Shown here in pieces: positions 28,896 to 38,142 of a DNA stretch of 41,850 nt. The translations under genes and the position numbers were made by a program. How positions within the stretch are numbered: position 1 is the stretch's first letter; each line of letters opens with the position of its first letter. Origin of the DNA: an uncultured Litoreibacter sp. (lineage in GTDB: Bacteria > Pseudomonadota > Alphaproteobacteria > Rhodobacterales > Rhodobacteraceae); the NCBI GenBank assembly GCA_938030665.1, contig CALHHY010000037.1, positions 1-41,850 on the forward strand. The letters are read 5' to 3'. Under the pieces are notes generated by a model, which saw nothing but the letters and a program-made list of their open reading frames with translations, did not search any database and was not told where the DNA came from.

Positions 28896-30307
28896 ACCAA
28901 TCTGTCTCCAATCAGAAATTCCGCTGCCTTGTCGAGGCGGATATGGGGCGGCCCTTCGCCGGGGCGCAGCTCAATCTCCGCCGGAGCGAAGGACATGACC
29001 GCGTAGTCCGCATCGAGCCATTTGATATCGCCGTCGCGGGCCGGGCTGATCAGCTTGCCGGGGTCACCCGGCAGCTCGCCAGGGTAGAACGCGGCCTCCT
29101 TCCCGGTCTCAAGCAGCCGCCCGCGGACAACGCCCAGCTTTTCGCCCTCATGCGGCATGTCCAGCTCCACCGTGGCGCGCAGGGAGGCGATGGCCATGGC
29201 GCTGGTCTTGGCACCGGCGAAATCCGCGCGGTCCTTGGCCTCCCGCAGCAGCGCCTCCATGATCGCGGTCAGCTTAGCGTGCTGGCGGTGATGCAGGTGG
29301 TCGGCCTTGGTGGCGGCGAAGAGGATTTTTCCCACCTTCTTGCCGAAAAGGATCGAGCCCAGCCAGCTGCTTTGACCCGGCCGGAACGCGCCCAGAATAT
29401 CGGCCATGGACTGCCTGAGCGCATCAAGCGCCTGTGGCCCCGCATGGATCGCGCCCAAGGCGTCGATCAACACGACCTGCCGGTCAATGCGGCTGAAATG
29501 GTCGCGGAAGAACGGCTTGATTACCTTGGATTTATAGGCCTCGAACCGCCGCTCGAATTCGCGGTGCAACGACCCGCGGGGGCGGGTGTCGGGTGCGGGC
29601 AAAGGCGCGAAGGTCAACACGGGGGAGCCTTCCAGATCTCCCGGCAGCAGGAACCGGCCCGGTGTCGCGTCCGAAAACCCGGCCTCCCGGATCACGTGCA
29701 AATAGTCGGTATAGGCAGCGGCCAGCGCCTGCGCCTCGGGCTCTGCCAGCTTGGCGGCGGGATCGGTCTTCTCCAACAGCGCCCGATAGGCGGCGGAGGC
29801 CTCGCGCGTTTCCGCCCGGCGCAGGCTTTCCTGTGACCATTCTGCGTAGCTTTGATCCAGCAGCCCCAGATCAAGCAGCCATTCGCCGGGGTAGTCAACG
29901 ATATCCAGATGCACGGTGCGCGGCCCCGAAAACGTGCCGATCAACCCGCCGGGCTGGACTTTCAGCGACAGGCGCAGCTCTGATATGGTGCGGGTGCTTT
30001 CGGGCCAATGCGGGTCGGGGCCGGTCATGGCGTCCAGATGCCGCTCGAACTCGAACCGGGCGATGGTGTCGTCGGGCTGCGGGCGCAGATAGGCGGTTTT
30101 GATATTGCCATGCGCAGCACCCTGCAGCTGCGGCATGCGGCCCCGGTCCATCAGATTGGCGATCAGCGAGGTGATGAACACCGTCTTGCCGGCCCGGCTA
30201 AGCCCGGTGACACCAAGGCGGATTGTCGGCTCGAATACGCCGGTGACCGTTGAGCTGGCCTCCTCGATGGTGCGGGCGACCCCGTCAACTATGTCATTGA
30301 TAATCAC
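28892..30307 (-). CDS. ycjX: YcjX-like NTPase (GTPase-family)
   Basis: A 471-residue P-loop protein. The Walker A motif GLSRAGKT is at residues 35-42 in the text GVTGLSRAGKTVFITSLIAN. HLDIVDYPGEWLLDL carries the Walker B/DxxG-like strand (DYPGEW), and RQVVLIDALGA is a later core strand. Together these are the YcjX family (DUF463). Only a GTG at 30307 gives a usual N-terminus (VIINDIVDG); an ATG at 30340 would add 11 residues, and ribosome-binding support is weak for both. Cytoplasmic and probably membrane-associated through YcjF, it is divergent from truA by 97 bases. Confidence 0.9.
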   Translation of the reverse strand: MIINDIVDGVARTIEEASSTVTGVFEPTIRLGVTGLSRAGKTVFITSLIANLMDRGRMPQLQGAAHGNIKTAYLRPQPDDTIARFEFERHLDAMTGPDPHWPESTRTISELRLSLKVQPGGLIGTFSGPRTVHLDIVDYPGEWLLDLGLLDQSYAEWSQESLRRAETREASAAYRALLEKTDPAAKLAEPEAQALAAAYTDYLHVIREAGFSDATPGRFLLPGDLEGSPVLTFAPLPAPDTRPRGSLHREFERRFEAYKSKVIKPFFRDHFSRIDRQVVLIDALGAIHAGPQALDALRQSMADILGAFRPGQSSWLGSILFGKKVGKILFAATKADHLHHRQHAKLTAIMEALLREAKDRADFAGAKTSAMAIASLRATVELDMPHEGEKLGVVRGRLLETGKEAAFYPGELPGDPGKLISPARDGDIKWLDADYAVMSFAPAEIELRPGEGPPHIRLDKAAEFLIGDRLV

Positions 30308-30404
30308 GCCACACCCATTTCTTGCCTTGCCGTCATACATAGGGCGGCGAGGGGCCGCTGTGTAGGGGCTTGGTTTGCCCCCCGCTTCGGGATATGCGGG
30401 GAAA

Positions 30405-31193
30405 ATGCCCAGATACGCCTTCAAGATCGAATATAACGGCGCGCCGTTTAACGGCTGGCAGCGCCAAACGGCGCAACCCACGGTGCAGGGCGCCATCGAG
30501 GACGCGCTGCGCAAATTGCAACCCGGTTTCGAGACGATCGCCGCCGCCGGGCGCACCGATACCGGGGTTCATGCCACCGCACAGGTTGCCCACGCGGATT
30601 TGGAGCGCGACTGGGATCCGTTCAGGCTGAACGAGGCGTTGAACTACCATCTGAAGCCGCTGCCCGTGGCTGTCTTGGAGGTTGCACGGGTGGCGGGTGA
30701 CTGGCACGCGCGCTTCTCCGCGACGGAGCGACGGTATATGTTTCGCCTTGTCGCCCGCCGCGCGCCGCTGGCCCATGATCGGGGGTTGGTCTGGCACATC
30801 AACTACCGGCTGGACGCGCAGGCCATGCAGGAGGCGGCTGAAATGTTGGTTGGAAAGCATGACTTCACCACGTTCCGGTCGAGCATTTGTCAGGCGGCCT
30901 CCCCCATCAAAACGCTGGACGAGGCCCGGTTGGAGGTACTGACCCGCGACTATGGGGAGGAATACCGCTTCTATTTCCGCGCGCGCTCTTTCCTGCATAA
31001 CCAGATCCGCAGCTTCGTGGGGTCGCTGGTGCAAGTGGGCTCGGGCACTTGGCCGCCCGCTCAGATGGCCGGGGCGTTGGAAGCCCGCAATCGCGCCGCC
31101 TGCGGTCCCGTTTGCCCGCCGGAGGGGCTGTATCTGGCGGGCGTTTCCTACGAGGACGACCCCTTTACCGGAGCTTTCGATGCGCGGGCCTGA
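30405..31193 (+). CDS. truA: tRNA pseudouridine(38-40) synthase
   Basis: TruA converts uridines 38-40 in the anticodon stem of tRNAs to pseudouridine. The 262-residue protein starts [20 protein letters not shown]. The catalytic Asp52 is in [10 protein letters not shown], and the RNA-binding and fold motifs [11 protein letters not shown] and [17 protein letters not shown] are present. The ATG at 30405 is favoured because the preceding in-frame codons lead to no conserved sequence. The stop overlaps the following SnoaL-like gene by 14 bases, so the two form an operon. Confidence 0.96.
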   Translation: MPRYAFKIEYNGAPFNGWQRQTAQPTVQGAIEDALRKLQPGFETIAAAGRTDTGVHATAQVAHADLERDWDPFRLNEALNYHLKPLPVAVLEVARVAGDWHARFSATERRYMFRLVARRAPLAHDRGLVWHINYRLDAQAMQEAAEMLVGKHDFTTFRSSICQAASPIKTLDEARLEVLTRDYGEEYRFYFRARSFLHNQIRSFVGSLVQVGSGTWPPAQMAGALEARNRAACGPVCPPEGLYLAGVSYEDDPFTGAFDARA

Positions 31194-32166
31194 GCTGAAC
31201 GGGTTCGATCCGAAGTGGCACGATGTGCCGCATTACATCAACGGCATCACCCATGAGATTTGGGAAGAACGAAAGATTGGCACGCTGAAGCAATATTACG
31301 GCGAGGGGCTTGTCGTGCGCTCCCCGGCCTCCGTCGTGAAAGGCAATGACGGCATCATCGCCGCAACCATGGAAACGCTGGCCGAATTTCCCGACCGCCA
31401 GCTTTTGGGCGAAGACGTGATCTGGTGCCCCGCCCCGCACGGCTTCTTGTCGTCTCACCGGCTGATCTGCACCGCAACCCATTCCGCGGCCGGGGCCTAC
31501 GGGGCGCCTACGGCGCGCGCCCTCAGCTACCGCATTCTGGCGGATTGCTATTGCCGCGACAACGCGGTGCACGACGAATGGCTGGTCCGTGATCAGGCCG
31601 CGATTGTGCATCAGATGGGGTTTGATCTGGTCGACTGGACCCGCCGCCAGATTGCTCGCGAAGGGGGGCCAGAGGCCTGCGTCAAACCTTTCACGCCCGC
31701 GCGCGACATGCGCGGCCCCTATGCAGGGCGCGGCGACGAAAGTGAACCGGGGCAAGCGCTGGCAGGGCTGTTGCAGCAGCTGATGGCAGGGGCTTTTGAC
31801 GCAGTGCGTCGCGACTATGACCGTGCTGCGACCTTGCATCTTCCAGGCCATGTCGAGGTGCATGGCTGGGACGGGGCCGACCGGTTCTGGCTGCCGCTTC
31901 GCGCGGCCTTCCCGTCGGCAAATTTTACCATCGAGCACGCGATTGGCCGCCACGACCAAGACATACCGCCGCGCGCGGCGGTGCGGTGGTCACTGGATGG
32001 GAAACATGACGGCTGGGGCCGCTATGGCAGGCCCACAGGGGCGCAGGTCCATGTGATGGGAATCACCCATGCGGAGTTCGGCCCGCGCGGCCTTAGACGT
32101 GAATGGACATTAATTGACGACACCGCAATCTGGCGGCAGATCCTGTTGGAAACCGGCGCGGTTTGA
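31180..32166 (+). CDS. tandem SnoaL-like / NTF2-fold protein
   Basis: A 328-residue soluble protein with two NTF2-like halves. The first (about residues 20-160) has [20 protein letters not shown] and [15 protein letters not shown]. The second (about 205-328) has [39 protein letters not shown] and [17 protein letters not shown]. Related single-domain SnoaL proteins are ester cyclases or hydrolases acting on small organic molecules, so an enzyme role is plausible but unproven. It begins within the last 14 bases of truA, with CGGAG upstream, and is presumably co-transcribed. An alternative is a dimer-like non-enzymatic binding protein. Confidence 0.7.
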   Translation: MRGPELNGFDPKWHDVPHYINGITHEIWEERKIGTLKQYYGEGLVVRSPASVVKGNDGIIAATMETLAEFPDRQLLGEDVIWCPAPHGFLSSHRLICTATHSAAGAYGAPTARALSYRILADCYCRDNAVHDEWLVRDQAAIVHQMGFDLVDWTRRQIAREGGPEACVKPFTPARDMRGPYAGRGDESEPGQALAGLLQQLMAGAFDAVRRDYDRAATLHLPGHVEVHGWDGADRFWLPLRAAFPSANFTIEHAIGRHDQDIPPRAAVRWSLDGKHDGWGRYGRPTGAQVHVMGITHAEFGPRGLRREWTLIDDTAIWRQILLETGAV

Positions 32167-32201
32167 GTAACTAACGCACCGGGCCAATAAGTGATTCCCG
32201 C

Positions 32202-32879
32202 TTAGTTCGGGCCGATCTGCAGCTGGGCGACCGTCTCCAACCCGTGCTGGCGCGCCTTCTCGGCGTCGTTGCGGCACCCGGTGATGTAGCGCTGCAATAG
32301 CCCGGTGTAGAAATGGATTTCGTCGTGGCGTGCGCCCATCCGCCTGAGCTGGCGGCGTACAGCCTCCGAATTGTTGTCGAGCACATCAGCCGGCGCGTCA
32401 CGCGCGATGGACAGGATATCGAGCAGCGGGTTGACGATGTCGCGCAACACCTCGACCGCGATGCGTTCGCGCATGGAAGCCGTGTCAATCGGCAGCGAGG
32501 GGTCAAATTTGAACGCGGATTTGATGGCGCCCACATATTCGCGCATCCGCAACATGATGATTTCTTTCCCACCTTCGGCCTTGGTGGCCAGAATGCGCAG
32601 CCCGCCCATCACCAATCCCGGCAGCGACAGCTCAAAATCCGGCATGGAGACGATCCGCCCCCCACCCGCAACGCCGCGCAGGGCGCGCGACAGAGCTTCG
32701 GCCAGCGGCTCCACAAAGACTTCTGACAGCGAACGCCCTTGCTTGAAGCTGTAGCGGTTGCGCATGTCGGAATGCTGTAGCTCAACCGACGTGACCCGGA
32801 TACGCGCATTGGCGGTCCGTGTTATGTGCACCACAAAACGATCATTTTCGGCTGCATCCAGCCCTTCAATCGATGACAT
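32202..32879 (-). CDS. protein of unknown function, divergent from the CheB-CheR fusion
   Basis: I do not recognise this 225-residue protein. It starts MSSIEGLDAAENDRFVVHIT, with an RNRYSFKQGRSL segment. The middle is hydrophobic and Gly-rich (PDFELSLPGLVMGGLRILAT), but that stretch is broken by charges, so I do not call it a membrane segment. The second half is mostly alpha-helical and charged, with a DAPADVLDNNSEAVRRQLRR stretch. There is no signal peptide. The GAAGGTAGG before the ATG is a good ribosome-binding site, and the 212-base divergent gap is clearly more A+T-rich than the genes. It may be co-regulated with the neighbour, but that is inference. Confidence 0.65.
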   Translation of the reverse strand: MSSIEGLDAAENDRFVVHITRTANARIRVTSVELQHSDMRNRYSFKQGRSLSEVFVEPLAEALSRALRGVAGGGRIVSMPDFELSLPGLVMGGLRILATKAEGGKEIIMLRMREYVGAIKSAFKFDPSLPIDTASMRERIAVEVLRDIVNPLLDILSIARDAPADVLDNNSEAVRRQLRRMGARHDEIHFYTGLLQRYITGCRNDAEKARQHGLETVAQLQIGPN

Positions 32880-33091
32880 GAGAACCTACCTTCTCCAGAC
32901 GACCCATCCCCAGCGTTTACGGTTAGGCAACGAGTCTTAATAAAACGTTTACAACTTAAAAAGAATTCTAACGGTCGGCATAATCGCCTCTGGCGCGAAT
33001 AGCCCAATATAGTATCATCTCGCCGGTGCATTGATCATTAATATTTTAGTTGAGGAATTTTGGGGGCCTTTGCGGGCTTTGAGGGTATTTC

Positions 33092-36000
33092 ATGGACGGC
33101 ACGAAAGCGAGTGAAACGCTGCCGGTTATTGTGGGGATTGGATCCTCAGCCGGCGGCTTAGAAGCAATTCGGGAATTGGCGGCAAGCCTTCCGGTGGACA
33201 ATGGATGCGCCTATGTAGTTGTCCAACATATGTCACCTCAACATAAAAGTTTGATGACAAGCCTGATCGCGACCGAGACCGCGCTGAAGGTCGTCGACAT
33301 CGTTGACGCCACCGTGCCCGAGCCCAATATCATCTACGTCACCCCGCCCCGCGCTGACGTGGTCATGTCCGAAGGCAAGCTGCGGCTGGTCCCCCATAGC
33401 GAGGATGTCGGCAAGCCCAAACCCTCCGTCGACCGGTTCCTGATGACGCTGGCGCAAGACCGCGGCGAGAAATCCATGGGTATCATCCTGTCAGGCACAG
33501 GCTCCGACGGGGCCTACGGGGTGCAGGCCGTGCGCGAGGCGGGCGGCATCACCATCGCCCAGGATGAGGCATCTGCCAAATATGACGGCATGCCGAATGC
33601 TGCCGTGGCTACGGGCTGTGTGGATCTGGTGCTGCGCCCCTCTGATATCGCCACGCATCTCAACAAAATCCTGTCCTCGCCGCGCAACCTTGATCAGTTC
33701 CGCTCCGATCAGGGGGAGGTGTCGCCGATCTCGGGTATTTTGCAGATCGTGCTGGCCCGCACCCGCGTGGATTTCCGCGAGTACAAGCAATCTACCGTGC
33801 TGCGGCGCATTGACCGGCGGATGATGGCCCTTGGGATCGCGTCGGTGGAGGATTACGTCGTCCATTGCCGCAACGAGCCGCGTGAGGTGGATGCGCTGTT
33901 CAAGGACCTGCTGATCTCGGTCACGCGCTTCTTCCGCGACAGCGACGAGTTTGACGACCTTTCCCTGCATATTCAGGAGCTTGTCGACGCCCGAAAGGAC
34001 CGCCCCCTGCGGATTTGGGTGGCGGGTTGCGCCACGGGCGAGGAGGTCTATTCCATCGCCATGCTGCTGGCGGAAGCCATGGGCGGCGCGGCGGAGCTTG
34101 TGAAATCAAAGACCCAGATCTTTGCCACCGATATCGACCGGGCCGCGCTGGATTACGCCCGGCTGGGTCAATATTCGCAAGGCGCGCTGCTGAACGTGCC
34201 GAAGTCGATGGCCGACAAGTATTTCATCCAGCAATCAGAAGGCGTGCGGGTGATCGAGGCGCTGCGCTCGGTCATCCTGTTTTCAGACCATAATCTATGC
34301 CAGGATCCGCCCTTCCTGAACATGGATCTGATCTGCTGCCGTAACCTGTTGATCTACTTCTCTGCCAAGCTGCAGACGCGTGTCTTCTCTCGCCTGCATT
34401 ACGCGCTGAAGCAGAACGCGATCCTGTTTCTTGGCACGGCGGAGACCATCACCGGGTCGGACCAGATGTTTGTGGAGGTGGGCGACAACCCTCATATTTT
34501 CCGCAAACGCGCGCTGCGCAACAAAGATCAGAGCAACCAGAAAGCCTTTGCCGGCGGCTGGAGCCCGTCGCCGTCCCGCGGGCCACGGGCTAAGCCCGAA
34601 ATCAAGCCGATGGAAACCGAGCGGCTGATGTTCGACGCGCTGGCGCGGTCTCTGGGTGATAACGCGATCCTGGTCTCCTCCGACCACAGTTTCCTGCGGG
34701 TTTACGGCGACATCACCGCCTACGTAAATCTGTCGGAAACCAGCACCCTGAACCTGCAGCTAAGCCTGCTGAAACCTCCCTTCCGGGAGGAGGCGCGCAG
34801 CCTTGTCACGCTGGCGCTGAAGCACGAACAGCGCCGCGTCGGCGCAAAGCACCCGCTGGCTGATGACGATGACCGGATGGTCCGGCTGGAGGTGCTGCCC
34901 GTCAAAGCCTCGGCCATTGATGAAAGCCTGGCCCTGCTTGTGATCAACACTTGGTCCAAGGCCGAGTTCGAGCGCACCAGCGGGGAGACCCCCGGCACCG
35001 GCATCGAGCTGTCAGAGGCGCATCTGCGCGAGCTGGACGACGAGCTGGCCACGACCCGCGAGGCGCTGCAGCAAACGATCGAGGAACTTGAGACTTCCAA
35101 CGAGGAGCTGCAATCGCTGAACGAGGAACTGCAATCGACCAATGAGGAACTGCAGGCCACCAATGAGGAGCTTGAAACCTCCAACGAGGAACTGCAATCG
35201 ACCAACGAAGAGCTGATAACGGTCAATGAAGAGCTGCAGGTCAACTCGTCGGAGCTGATGGGCCTCAATGCGGAGCTTGGCTCCCTCCTGGGCAACGTGC
35301 CGATCCCGCTGCTTGTGCTGGACAACGCGCTGCAAATCTCGCGCGCCTCGCAGGCGGCAATGCGGCTGTTCAACATATCCACGCCCTTGCGCAGCCCTCA
35401 CCTGAGCCAGGTGCATCTGCCCGACGGCTTCCCCCGGCTGGTCGAGATCTGCAACGAGGCGCTGCAATTGGGCACCCCGATCTCGCGCGATTTCGACACG
35501 GATGGCGGCCCCTACACTTTGCAATGCGCGCCCTTCACGGGCGATGCGGGGCAGATGATCGGCACCACGCTCGTGTTCCTGCGCTCGCCGGCCGTGCAGT
35601 CGCTGGCCAATGAGCTGAACCAGCTTCTGACCCGTGGCCCGATCTATCTGCTGCAGCATGACGAAAACAGCACCGTCACCCGGATCAGCTGGCAGATGGC
35701 CAAGCTCTTGGGCATCAAGGCGGAGGAGGCCGTCGGCACCCCCGTCGAACGGCTGCTGACCAAAGCGGGCATTGGCAAGGATAACGGCCTGCGCCGACTG
35801 CTGGACGGGATGCCCCATATCGGGGCGTTCCAGCTTTTCAATGCGGAAGGTGAGACAGTCTGGATGTCGGCCAAGCGCCACGCCTATACCGACCCCGGCA
35901 CCGGGCAGATGATTGTCGTGATCCTCGGCACGAACGTGACCGAAATCATGAAGGTCAGCAATGTCGTTGATATCTCCAACAGCTCGCTCAAGCTGATCGA

Positions 36001-36706
36001 GAAGCTGGCCGAAACCGGCTATTGGCGCGTTGATCTGGACGACAAGGCGTTGCACTGGTCCGACAAGGTCTTCGAAATTCACGGGCTTGACCCCAAGAAA
36101 CATAAGCCCTCGCTGGATGATGGCATCTCCGCCTACCATCCCGATGACCAGGCGCGGGTGCGCAAGGTCATTGACACCGCACTGGCCGATTTTTCGGGCT
36201 ACTCCTTCCAGGCCCGGCTGGTGCGCGCCGATGGCAAGGTGATCTGGGTCCGCGCGCTGGCCGAGGTCACGCGCAATAATGCGGGGCAGCCCATCTCGCT
36301 TGTCGGCTCTTTCCGGGATATCACGAACGAGATCGGCGATGAAATTCGTCTGGCCGAGATCGAGGCGATCATCGACCGGGAGGATGTCGGCTTCTATTCC
36401 TACGACGTGCTGACCGACGCCACCTATTGGAGCCCCAGCACTTTCCGGGTGCTGCGCGTTGACCCCAAAAAACCCATTACCCCGGAGCTTCTGACGGAGA
36501 TGGTCGACGCAGACGACCAGAAACGGTTCATCAAACACCGGGACGCCGCGCTGAAAAGCGGCAAACCCTATGAGGGGGATTTCAGAATCACCACAGGTGA
36601 CGGCCGCAAACGGGTGATGACAATCAGCATGTCAGCCACGACCAATGATGAAGGGAAGGTCAGCAATCACTACGGATCGGTTGTGGTGCAGGACCCGCCG
36701 CGCTGA
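33092..36706 (+). CDS. CheB-CheR-coiled coil-PAS multidomain protein
   Basis: A 1204-residue soluble protein. Residues about 8-195 are a CheB-type methylesterase with the expected triad: Ser19 (GSSAGG), His46 (VVVQHM) and Asp139 (SGTGSDGA). Residues about 208-475 are a CheR-type methyltransferase with the SAM motif VAGCATGEEVYS (310-321) and ATDIDRAALDYARLGQY. A coiled coil spans about 641-731, with seven heptads ending NEEL. PAS-like domains follow at roughly 735-830, 845-950, 970-1085 and 1090-1200. I see no histidine-kinase HATPase box or receiver. A GAGGG site six bases before the ATG is a good start signal. It is likely a signalling hub acting on a receptor or partner; no che or mcp genes are near. 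Confidence 0.93.
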   Translation: MDGTKASETLPVIVGIGSSAGGLEAIRELAASLPVDNGCAYVVVQHMSPQHKSLMTSLIATETALKVVDIVDATVPEPNIIYVTPPRADVVMSEGKLRLVPHSEDVGKPKPSVDRFLMTLAQDRGEKSMGIILSGTGSDGAYGVQAVREAGGITIAQDEASAKYDGMPNAAVATGCVDLVLRPSDIATHLNKILSSPRNLDQFRSDQGEVSPISGILQIVLARTRVDFREYKQSTVLRRIDRRMMALGIASVEDYVVHCRNEPREVDALFKDLLISVTRFFRDSDEFDDLSLHIQELVDARKDRPLRIWVAGCATGEEVYSIAMLLAEAMGGAAELVKSKTQIFATDIDRAALDYARLGQYSQGALLNVPKSMADKYFIQQSEGVRVIEALRSVILFSDHNLCQDPPFLNMDLICCRNLLIYFSAKLQTRVFSRLHYALKQNAILFLGTAETITGSDQMFVEVGDNPHIFRKRALRNKDQSNQKAFAGGWSPSPSRGPRAKPEIKPMETERLMFDALARSLGDNAILVSSDHSFLRVYGDITAYVNLSETSTLNLQLSLLKPPFREEARSLVTLALKHEQRRVGAKHPLADDDDRMVRLEVLPVKASAIDESLALLVINTWSKAEFERTSGETPGTGIELSEAHLRELDDELATTREALQQTIEELETSNEELQSLNEELQSTNEELQATNEELETSNEELQSTNEELITVNEELQVNSSELMGLNAELGSLLGNVPIPLLVLDNALQISRASQAAMRLFNISTPLRSPHLSQVHLPDGFPRLVEICNEALQLGTPISRDFDTDGGPYTLQCAPFTGDAGQMIGTTLVFLRSPAVQSLANELNQLLTRGPIYLLQHDENSTVTRISWQMAKLLGIKAEEAVGTPVERLLTKAGIGKDNGLRRLLDGMPHIGAFQLFNAEGETVWMSAKRHAYTDPGTGQMIVVILGTNVTEIMKVSNVVDISNSSLKLIEKLAETGYWRVDLDDKALHWSDKVFEIHGLDPKKHKPSLDDGISAYHPDDQARVRKVIDTALADFSGYSFQARLVRADGKVIWVRALAEVTRNNAGQPISLVGSFRDITNEIGDEIRLAEIEAIIDREDVGFYSYDVLTDATYWSPSTFRVLRVDPKKPITPELLTEMVDADDQKRFIKHRDAALKSGKPYEGDFRITTGDGRKRVMTISMSATTNDEGKVSNHYGSVVVQDPPR
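35090..35236 (+). repeat. seven 21-bp units encoding a heptad coiled coil
   Basis: Residues 667-715 of the CheB-CheR-PAS protein are seven consecutive heptads of the form xxxNEEL, starting with ETS, QSL, QST, QAT, ETS, QST and ITV. At DNA level this is 147 bases of 21-base near repeats, such as GAACTGCAATCGACCAATGA. The same linker is common in this protein family, so it is a structural spacer rather than a mobile repeat. Confidence 0.9.
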
Positions 36707-36780
36707 CGCATATTTGAGATCACATCCGAGGGGCTTAACTGTAACGTCACATCAACCACTGCGACCTGCAAGGATGCCCC

Positions 36781-37584
36781 ATGACGCGATCAACCCTCTC
36801 TGCCCTGTTTGCTTTCTGCACATGGGGTGTTCTGGCAACAAGCCCGGCGGTGGCCCAAGACTGCGTCGATCAGGTCCCGTGCGAGCTTGATGGCCGGTCA
36901 TACCATGTCAAGGTGCCTGACGACTGGGACGGGGTGACGCCGATGCCCGTCATGCTGCATTTCCACGGCTGGGCGCGGCAAGGGACGCTGATCGTCAAGC
37001 ATGGGCGCATTTCGGGCGCGACCCGCAAGCGGGGTGTGTTGCTGCTCGCCCCGAACGGGCTGAACAAAAGCTGGGATTTCTGGCACCCCGGCAGCCATGA
37101 CACCGATTTTGCCCGCGCCGTTCTCGAAGATGCGGCCAAGCGCTACCCGATTGACCGCTCTCGTATCTATGTGTCGGGCTATTCCTGGGGGTCGAACATG
37201 GCGTGGCGGTTTGCCTGCGAAAACGGCGCCGACGTGCGTGCGTTGCTGGCCGTGTCCGGCACGCTCGATCAGGATGAAAACTGCGAGACCCACCCGGCGG
37301 AGGTACGCCATGTCCACGGGCTCAGCGATACAGTGCTCGACTACCCGCTTGGCCCCGGCGGGGACGAGACCTACGCCGTGGCGCTATGGCGGCGCACGCT
37401 TGGCTGCGGCGATGTTACCGGCACCGACAGCTATTCAACGACCGAACGAGACAATTTCGCGCGCACGATATGGGCGGACTGTGCCGAGGGTAAGGTGGTG
37501 CTCGATGTCCACCCGCGCGGCCATTTCATCCCGCGTGGCTGGTTTGCCAAACAGCTGGACGAGCTGCTGGCGGAAACCTCCTAG
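36781..37584 (+). CDS. secreted alpha/beta-hydrolase (LpqC/PHB depolymerase-like esterase)
   Basis: A 267-residue protein with a signal peptide (MTRSTLSALFAFCTWGVLAT, cleaved after AVA at residue 25) and a compact alpha/beta-hydrolase fold. The nucleophile elbow is GYSWGS with Ser135. Asp183 and His248 (PRGHFIP) complete a plausible triad, and HFHGW near residue 60 gives the oxyanion hole. The family includes feruloyl esterases and polyhydroxybutyrate depolymerases, so the likely substrate is an ester in the periplasm or outside; the exact one is unknown. It starts 74 bases after the CheB-CheR-PAS gene and converges with the next gene at six bases. Confidence 0.85.
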   Translation: MTRSTLSALFAFCTWGVLATSPAVAQDCVDQVPCELDGRSYHVKVPDDWDGVTPMPVMLHFHGWARQGTLIVKHGRISGATRKRGVLLLAPNGLNKSWDFWHPGSHDTDFARAVLEDAAKRYPIDRSRIYVSGYSWGSNMAWRFACENGADVRALLAVSGTLDQDENCETHPAEVRHVHGLSDTVLDYPLGPGGDETYAVALWRRTLGCGDVTGTDSYSTTERDNFARTIWADCAEGKVVLDVHPRGHFIPRGWFAKQLDELLAETS

Positions 37585-37590
37585 GGCCTG

Positions 37591-38082
37591 CTACGGCCTG
37601 CGCGCCAGCGTCATGTGGTTGGTGATACCGATGGCGACCAGCGCATATAGGACGTGGCCGTAAAGCGCGGCCCAGGTGATCTTGGTGAAGCCCAGAAACG
37701 CCGGCTGCCCCGCGATCAGATGCGCCATGATGTAAAGCGCGAAAACCCATTGCGCGACACCAAAGGCCACGGCCACCACATACCATGGCAGCCCCGGCAT
37801 GATCTTCTGCCACAGAGGTCGGGCCACCAGCGCAAAGCCCAGCGGGTAGCCTATGCAGCCCGCGATATAGTGCAGCAGCACTGCCGCCTCTTTCGACTGG
37901 AACCCGGCAATGGCCCGAAACACCGAGCCCGCCAAAGGGACAGGCGCCAGGCGGGAACCGCCAAGCAGCGGGCTTATCACCTCCCCGTAAAGCTCGAAGG
38001 CAATTGTGGCGAGCCCACCGGCCAGCATCAGCATCAGGAAGCCGCGCAGGCTCAGCGGGGACGGGGCGGTGGTGTTGGTCAT
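37591..38082 (-). CDS. small four-helix membrane protein, unknown
   Basis: A 163-residue protein with four predicted membrane segments (about 13-33, 67-87, 100-122 and 135-155). Histidines at 71 (LLHYIAGC), 121 (AHLIAG) and 143 (YGHVLYA) lie inside or at the edge of helices and could bind metal or haem, but I recognise no family and do not claim it. The gene sits alone on the minus strand, 60 bases from the exporter permease gene that precedes it on that strand. Confidence 0.6.
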   Translation of the reverse strand: MTNTTAPSPLSLRGFLMLMLAGGLATIAFELYGEVISPLLGGSRLAPVPLAGSVFRAIAGFQSKEAAVLLHYIAGCIGYPLGFALVARPLWQKIMPGLPWYVVAVAFGVAQWVFALYIMAHLIAGQPAFLGFTKITWAALYGHVLYALVAIGITNHMTLARRP

Positions 38083-38142
38083 GTGGCGGTCCTCATTGCA
38101 AGCTGTCAGCCTAGCCTAACATAAAGCACTGTTCACATAGCG

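Noticed and set aside
35090-35236. CRISPR-like or tandem DNA repeat
   Set aside because: The 21-base units are codons for heptads of a coiled coil within a real gene; there are no spacers.
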